A DNA stretch of 64,000 bases. Source: Prado023 sp963747335. GTDB taxonomy: Bacteria; Actinomycetota; Actinomycetes; S36-B12; CAIYMF01. Positions 58,580 through 64,000 of the stretch are shown here, one piece after another. Each line of letters opens with the position of its first letter. Position 1 is the stretch's first letter. Where the stretch lies: positions 123,624-187,623 of the forward strand of contig CAVVEV010000001.1 of assembly GCA_963747335.1 (NCBI GenBank), read 5' to 3'. The position numbers were made by a program, and so were the translations under genes. The notes beneath the pieces are model-generated. The model did not search any database, was not told the DNA's origin, and worked only from the letters and a program-made list of their open reading frames with translations.

Positions 58580-60045
58580 CGGACTACGCGGGCGCTGGCG
58601 AGCAGATCATTGCGGCGGTGGGTGGCCGGGAGAACATCGTTGCAGCGACGCACTGCGTGACGCGGTTGCGGTTCGCGTTGTCGGACAACGATCGGGTGAA
58701 TGCGGTTGCCCTGGATGCGGTGGACCTGGTGAAGGGGTCCTTCCTGGCAGGTGGGCAGTTCCAGGTGATCCTGGGTCCGGGGATCGTGGAACGGGTGTAC
58801 GAGGAGGTGGTGCGCGCCACCGGACTTGGTGAGGCGAGCAAGGCGGAGGTCAGCGCGGCAGGTGCGCAGTCGATGCACCCGGCGCAGCAGTTCGTGAAGG
58901 TCTTCGCAGACGTCTTCGTTCCGCTGCTGCCCGCGCTGGTTACAGCGGGCCTGCTGATGGGCATCAATAACATCCTGACCGCCCCGGACATCTTCTTCGA
59001 CGGCGAGTCGGTGGTCGACCGCTACGAGAACCTGGCCGACTTCGCCAGCATCATCAACCTGATCGCCAACACCTCGTTCGTCTTCCTGCCGGTGCTGGTC
59101 GGCTGGTCGGCGGTCAAGAGGTTCGGGGGCAACCCGCTGCTGGGTATCGTGCTGGGCGCGATGCTGGTGCATCCGGACCTGCTCAACGCGTGGGCCTTCG
59201 GCGCGGCCCAGGAGGCCGATGGGGTGCCGACGTGGACCTTGTTCGGGCTGGAGGTCCAACAGGTCGGCTACCAAGGTCAGGTCCTGCCGATCCTGGCCGC
59301 GTCGTGGCTGTTGGCAAAGGTCGAAATCTGGCTGAAGGAACGAATCCCGGAGGCCTACCAGCTGCTCGTCGTCGCCCCGATCGCGCTGCTCGTGGTGGGG
59401 TTCGCGTCATTCGCGGTGATCGGACCGGTCACCTTCGCCATTGGCGAGGCGTTGGCTGACTTCCTCATCTGGATTTTCGACGGCGCCCCGTGGCTGGGAG
59501 GGCTGATCTATGGCACGTTCTACGCACCGCTGGTGATCACCGGGATGCATCACACCTTCCTCGCGGTTGACCTGCAGCTGCTCGCATCCACGGGGTACAC
59601 GTTCCTGTGGCCGATGCTGGCGCTGTCCAACATCGCCCAGGGCTCGGCCGCGTTGGCCATCTTCTTCGTCTCCCGTTCTGAGAAGCAGAAGGGTCTGGCG
59701 CTGGCCTCCGGGGTGTCGGCCTACCTGGGGATCACAGAGCCGGCGATATTCGGGGTCAACCTGCGCTACAAGTTCCCGTTCCTGATCGGGATGGCGTTCT
59801 CCGGCCTGGCCGGGACGTACGTATCGATCGCCGGGGTGAAGGCCAACAGCATCGGGGTCGGCGGGATCCCGGGCATCTTCTCGATCCGCACGAGCGACTG
59901 GGCCGCATTTGGCATCGGGATGGCGGTCGTCCTGATCGGTCCCCTGCTCGTGACCTACCTCTACGCCCGCAGGTCCTTCGGGGAGCAGGATCCGGCGGAG
60001 GAACTCCAGGACGAGGTCGCCGCGTTGACCCCGGCGGAGGCCTGA
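58576..60045 (+). CDS. treB: trehalose-type PTS permease EIIBC
   Basis: It imports and phosphorylates trehalose to trehalose-6-phosphate. The 489 residues have an EIIB domain (NIVAATHCVTRLRFAL, phosphorylated C27) and an EIIC domain of about 10 helices with GVSAYLGITEPAIFGVNLRYKFPF, the glucose-superfamily signature, and GMHHTFLAVDLQLL. There is no fused EIIA; a separate EIIA-Glc type protein must serve it. The substrate is assigned from the adjacent phosphotrehalase gene and from sequence likeness to TreB. Confidence 0.9.
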   Translation: MTDYAGAGEQIIAAVGGRENIVAATHCVTRLRFALSDNDRVNAVALDAVDLVKGSFLAGGQFQVILGPGIVERVYEEVVRATGLGEASKAEVSAAGAQSMHPAQQFVKVFADVFVPLLPALVTAGLLMGINNILTAPDIFFDGESVVDRYENLADFASIINLIANTSFVFLPVLVGWSAVKRFGGNPLLGIVLGAMLVHPDLLNAWAFGAAQEADGVPTWTLFGLEVQQVGYQGQVLPILAASWLLAKVEIWLKERIPEAYQLLVVAPIALLVVGFASFAVIGPVTFAIGEALADFLIWIFDGAPWLGGLIYGTFYAPLVITGMHHTFLAVDLQLLASTGYTFLWPMLALSNIAQGSAALAIFFVSRSEKQKGLALASGVSAYLGITEPAIFGVNLRYKFPFLIGMAFSGLAGTYVSIAGVKANSIGVGGIPGIFSIRTSDWAAFGIGMAVVLIGPLLVTYLYARRSFGEQDPAEELQDEVAALTPAEA

Positions 60046-60046
60046 C

Positions 60047-61771
60047 ATGGCCGACGACACCGCCGGGGCCATGGCCGGGATCTCGTGGAAGAAGTCCGCT
60101 GTCGTCTACCAGATCTACCCGAAGAGCTTCATGGACACCACCGGCAACGGCACCGGCGACATCGCCGGGATCATCAGCCGGCTGGACCACATCAGGACCC
60201 TCGGGTGCGACGTGATCTGGCTGACGCCGATCTACGACTCCCCGCAGCACGACAACGGCTACGACATCCGTGACTACCAGCGCATCTACGAGCCCTACGG
60301 GACCATGCCCGACGTCGAGCGGCTGCTGGCTGAGGCGCATGCCCGGGGCATCAAGATCGTCATGGACATGGTGGTCAACCACACCTCCACCGAGCACGAG
60401 TGGTTCGTACAGTCGCGGTCGTCGCGGGACAATCCGTTCCGCGACTTCTACATCTGGCGCGACGCGCTGCCCGACGGGTCCCCACCGACGAACTGGGAGT
60501 CGAAGTTCGGGGGCAACGCTTGGGCCTGGGACGCCACGACCGAGCAGTACTACCTGCACCTCTTCGACGTCACCCAGGCCGACCTGAACTGGGAGAACCC
60601 GGAGGTCCGTCGCCGCTGCTACGAGATGATGCGCTGGTGGTTCGCCAAGGGGATCGACGGCTTCCGCCTCGATGTGGTGAACCTGCTGTCCAAGGACCAG
60701 TCCTTCCCCAGGCCCCGCCCGGCACGGACGGGCGGCAGTTCTACACCGACGGCCCACGCATCCACGAGTTCCTCAACGAGATGAACCGGGAGGTGTTCGC
60801 CGACGGTGACCGGCTGACCGTGGGGGAGATGTCCTCGACGTCGATCGAACGGTGCGTGCAGTACACCCACCGGGACAGCCACGCTGGACATGACCTTCTC
60901 GTTCCACCACTTGAAGGTCGACTACCCCGGCGGCGAGAAGTGGACCGACGGCCCGTTCGACTTCCTGGCGCTCAAGGATGTCCTGAGCGACTGGCAGACC
61001 GGGATGCAGGCCGGCGGCGGGTGGAACGCGCTGTTCTGGTGCAACCACGACCAGCCGCGCGTGGTGTCGCGGTTCGGCGACCCGGAGGAGTACCGCGTGG
61101 AGTCGGCGAAGATGCTGGCCACCGTCCTGCACCTGATGCAGGGCACGCCCTACATCTACCAGGGCGAGGAGCTCGGGATGACCAACCCCGAGTTCCCCAG
61201 CATCTCCTACTACCGCGACGTGGAGTCGCTCAACGCCTACGCCGCCATGCTCGAGCAGGGCGTCCCCGAGCGCACGATCCTGTCCATCCTGGCCCGCAAG
61301 TCACGCGACAACAGCCGCACCCCGATCCAGTGGGCCCCCGGGCGCCACGCCGGGTTCACCACGAACGAGGAGCCCTGGATCCCGCTGGCCCCCAACTACC
61401 CGCAGGTCAACGCCGAACTGGCCGTCGCCGACCCCGACTCGGTGTTCTGGCACTACAACGCCCTGATCGGGCTGCGCAAGACCATCCCGCTGATCACCAC
61501 CGGCACCTACGAGCTGCTCGACCGGGATCACCCCCAGGTCTTCACCTACCTGCGCCGCGGGCAGGGAGAGGCGCTGCTGGTCGTGGCGAACTTCTACGCC
61601 GACCCCGTCCGGTTGCCCTGGCCGGACGGCCTGCACGACGCGTACCCGAACCGAACAGTGCTGATCACCAACGGGGAGGCCCCCCAGGAGGAGTTCCGCG
61701 ACGGCTCGGACGACCTGGTCGGGCTTGCCCTGAGGCCCTACGAGGCCATCGCCTACCACCTGACCGCGTGA
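60047..61771 (+). CDS. treC: trehalose-6-phosphate hydrolase, two compensating frame breaks
   Basis: This GH13 phosphotrehalase cleaves trehalose-6-phosphate to glucose and glucose-6-phosphate. WKKSAVVYQIYPKSFMDTTGNG, HDNGYDIRDYQ, MDMVVNHTSTEH, GFRLDVVNLL (nucleophile), VGEMSSTS (acid/base) and WCNHDQPRVVSRF are present. Between about 60708 and 60866 the protein reads in another frame: DGRQFYTDGPRIHEFLNEMN is there, then MTFSFHHLKVDYPGGEKW returns to the original frame. One C lost from a CCCC run and one extra C in an ACCC run would restore a normal protein of about 575 residues. It follows treB by one base. Confidence 0.9.
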
Positions 61772-61794
61772 TGATCCGACTCCCGGAGGACTCC

Positions 61795-62157
61795 ATGGCA
61801 GCGCCGATGCATTCCCGACGAGTGGCCGCTGCGGCCATCCTCGCGGTCGTGACACTGCTCGGAGGATGTGGCGGGACCGACGACACGCTGGCCGACCACC
61901 CCGACCCGACCTACGGGCCGGCCATCAGCCAGGACGAGGCGGTACGGATCGCCGGGGAGGTCACGCCAGGCGACGTCGTCGAGGTCCGCCAGGACGCCGA
62001 CCGCGGGGTCCTGGTGTTCGACGTGATCACCAAGGACGGCGACGGGGTGCTCACCCTGACGCAGGTCGCGGCCAACACCGGGGACGTGCTCAAGTCCGAG
62101 CAGCTGCTCCCCGACGGACGTGTCCCCTCCGACGGCGGAACCGTTGAGGCGCCGTAG
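61795..62157 (+). CDS. PepSY-domain lipoprotein
   Basis: This 120-residue secreted lipoprotein has a signal peptide (RRVAAAAILAVVTLLGGC) with lipobox LGGC. The PepSY-like domain (ISQDEAVRIAGEVTPGDVVE, VLVFDVITKDGDGVLTLTQV, AANTGDVLKSEQL) follows. PepSY domains inhibit peptidases or act as small envelope adaptors. ATG 61795 with CGGAGGA upstream is chosen; in-frame ATGs at 61771 and 61807 are alternatives. It lies 23 bases after treC. Confidence 0.85.
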   Translation: MAAPMHSRRVAAAAILAVVTLLGGCGGTDDTLADHPDPTYGPAISQDEAVRIAGEVTPGDVVEVRQDADRGVLVFDVITKDGDGVLTLTQVAANTGDVLKSEQLLPDGRVPSDGGTVEAP

Positions 62158-62211
62158 CCACCCGGGGGGAAGAGCAGGCAGGTCAGGTCGCCCTAGTCAG
62201 GAGGAGCGGAT

Positions 62212-64000
62212 ATGAGTGAGGCCGCCCTGACGCTTCTCACCCTCGCCGGTGTTGTCGTGCTCTTCGTGTCGAACCAGGTGCCCGTCGAGATCGCTGCGGT
62301 GGGCTCGGCGCTGGTCCTCTGGGGGCTCGGGATCATCACGCTGTCGGAGGCCTTCGCCGGCTTCGCCGACCCCGCCGTGCTGCTCATCGCGGGCCTGTTC
62401 GTGGTCAGCGAGGGCCTGGACTCGACCGGGGTGACCACGTGGCTGGGGCAGGCCGTGGTGGCACGGGCCGGGGCCAGCACGCGGCGGTTGCTCTTGCTGC
62501 TGATGATTCTGTCAGCACTGATGACCGCCATCATCGGCCTCAACGGCACCATCGCCGCGCTGCTGCCGATGACGTTGGTGGTCGCGATGCGCCGATCGCT
62601 GCTGCCGTCGCGGCTGCTCATGCCCCTGGCGTTCGCGGGTGGCGCCGGAAGCCTCCTGCTGCTGACCGGGACACCGGTGAACGTGGTGGTCTCCGAGGCC
62701 GCGGGCAGCTACGCCGGCGGGGAGTTCGCGTTCGCGGAGTTCGCGCTCGTGGGCATCCCGGTCACGCTTGGGACGCTCGTGATCGTCCTGCTCCTTGGCG
62801 ACCGGCTGGTCCCGCGACGCCGCAGCGACCAGCTGCCCCCGGACCTCAGTGGGCATGCGCGCACCCTCGTCGGCCACTACGGGCTGGCGGACGTCGCCCA
62901 CCTGCTCGTGGAGCCGGGATCCGACCTCGTGGGGTCGCCGCGAACCGGCCTGCCGCTGGCCGAGCATCCCGACGTGCGGCTGGTCACCGTCCTGGACGGC
63001 TCGACCGGCCTGCCCTCGAATCAGGGTTCGCTGGCGCCCGGGGATCGCTTGACCCTGCTCGGGTCGCAGGTCGCCGTGGATCGGTTCGCCCTAGCGCACG
63101 GCCTGCACCTCGAGGACGTGCGCTCGGCCGAGGAAGTACAGGCCGACCTGCTCACTGCGCAGCTTCCGGCTCCGCCGAAGTCGTGATCCCGCCCCGGTCG
63201 TCGCTGCTCGACCGGCAGGTCCGCACCAGCGAGCTGATCGGCGGTGGGATGGTCGTCCTGGCGATCACCCGCGAGGGCGCGGACCTCGGCCCCGGGCCGG
63301 TGGAGCTGCACGCCGGTGACACGCTTCTGGTTGAGGGGCCGTGGGGGCTGCTCGAGGAGGCCGATCGCCGCCACGACCTGCTCGTGGTCGACTCCCGCGG
63401 CTCGCCGCGCCGCCAGGCCCGTTCCCCTGTCGCAGCGCAGCGGCGCCGCCATCGGGGTCCTGGTCGTGATGGTCGTCCTGCTGGCCACCGGCGTGATCCC
63501 GGCAGCCGTCACCGCCCTGCTGGCGGCCGGTGCGGATGGCGTGCTGCTTCGCGTGGTCACCATCGAGCAGGCCTACCGGGGGATCAACTGGACCACGATC
63601 CTGCTCGTCGCCGGCATGCTCCCGATGTCCACGGCCATCACCGTCTCGGGTGCCGGGGAGATGTCGCAACGCGGATCATCGATCTGGTCGGCGCTGCCGG
63701 ACCCACCGCCCTGCTTGCTGGGCTGTTCCTCATCACGGTCCTGTTCAGCCAGCTGATCAGCAACACCGCCACTGCGCTGGTGATGATCCCGATCGGGGTC
63801 TCCGCTGCTGCGCAGCTGGACATCTCGGCCCGCCCTGTCCTGATGAGTCTGTGTGTGGGTGCCGCGGTCGCCTTCCTGACTCCGGTCGCGACCCCAGCCA
63901 ACATGATGGTCATGGGACCAGCCGGTTACCGGTTCGGTGACTACTGGCGCCTCGGACTCCCGATCACCCTCCTGTTCGGACTGGTGGCGGTGCTCCTCGT
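62212..64000 (+). CDS. SLC13/DASS-type transporter with TrkA-C domains, three frame breaks, 3' truncated by window
   Basis: This divalent-anion:Na+ symporter-like protein opens with LTLAGVVVLFVSNQVPVEIAAVGSALVLWGLGI and has IAALLPMTLVVAM and the SLC13 motif FAGGAGSLLLLTGTPVNVVV. Two regulatory TrkA-C-like domains follow (GSDLVGSPRTGLPLAEHPDVRLV; LLDRQVRTSELIGGGMVVLAITREG). The second half includes TIEQAYRGINWTTILLVAGMLPMSTA and SNTATALVMIPIGVSAAAQL. The frame changes near 63160 (one base missing), 63412 (one extra) and 63658 (one missing). Without these it would be one gene of about 590 residues, ending just past the window. Sulfate is a plausible substrate given the SulP and alkylsulfatase genes nearby (inference). 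GGAGG precedes the ATG. Confidence 0.85.

Noticed and set aside
63183..64000. Treating the second half of the SLC13 gene as separate small genes
   Set aside because: The pieces read in order as one SLC13 protein with its second TrkA-C domain; frame breaks explain the stops better than separate genes.

Overview
The window is chromosomal DNA of a high-GC Actinomycetota bacterium. The 16S and 23S rRNA genes, the long (about 3.1 kb) 23S, the many GTG starts and the gene order TPR protein–HAD phosphatase–tlyA–nadK–recN–pyrG–NUDIX–ald–xerD–parA–scpA–scpB–rluB–aroH–tyrA–cmk–der are all actinobacterial. I cannot fix the genus from the sequence alone.

Region 1 (1–6.5 kb): the 3' part of tyrS, then a complete rrn operon with two promoters, RNase III-type processing stems around 16S and 23S, no tRNA in the spacer, and a strong terminator. 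Region 2 (6.5–27 kb): core housekeeping genes packed with 1–4 bp stop/start overlaps. They cover rRNA modification, NAD(P), DNA repair, CTP synthesis, alanine dehydrogenase, chromosome segregation, tyrosine/phenylalanine synthesis, CMP kinase and the ribosome-assembly GTPase Der. The region closes with tRNA-Pro(GGG).

Region 3 (27–44 kb): an accessory island built around a large LuxR-type STAND regulator. It encodes a cation P-type ATPase, a DUF2252 protein, a Vps62-like membrane protein, an AI-2E-family permease, a membrane alpha/beta hydrolase, DUF1269, PH-domain and FUSC-like proteins, two small proteins and a KefB-like K+/H+ antiporter. Seven promoters in this island share one layout: two GGGGTGAC half-sites (direct or inverted) ending 29–30 bp upstream of a TAGSGT-like -10 box.

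Region 4 (44–46.5 kb): a 54-bp tandem repeat, a RibD/DHFR-fold protein, a DUF167 protein and a RelBE-like toxin-antitoxin pair.

Region 5 (46.8–64 kb): a second island with its own large LuxR-type STAND regulator. It holds a Na+/H+ antiporter, an alkylsulfatase, a SulP transporter, a long-chain acyl-CoA synthetase, a wax ester/triacylglycerol synthase, a trehalose PTS permease with phosphotrehalase, a PepSY lipoprotein and an SLC13-type transporter. Three transcription units share a different 20-bp operator (CTCATCAAYTCCATGYGAGG) placed exactly 21 bp upstream of the -10. The two islands look like two parallel regulons, each with a dedicated MalT-like regulator and a dedicated operator, handling ion balance and envelope stress (island 1) and sulfate, lipid-storage and trehalose metabolism (island 2). 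The link between each regulator and its operator is inference.

At least eight single-base frame breaks (tyrS, HAD phosphatase, Vps62-like gene, treC twice, SLC13 gene three times) interrupt otherwise well-conserved genes. Their form suggests draft-assembly errors more than true pseudogenes.
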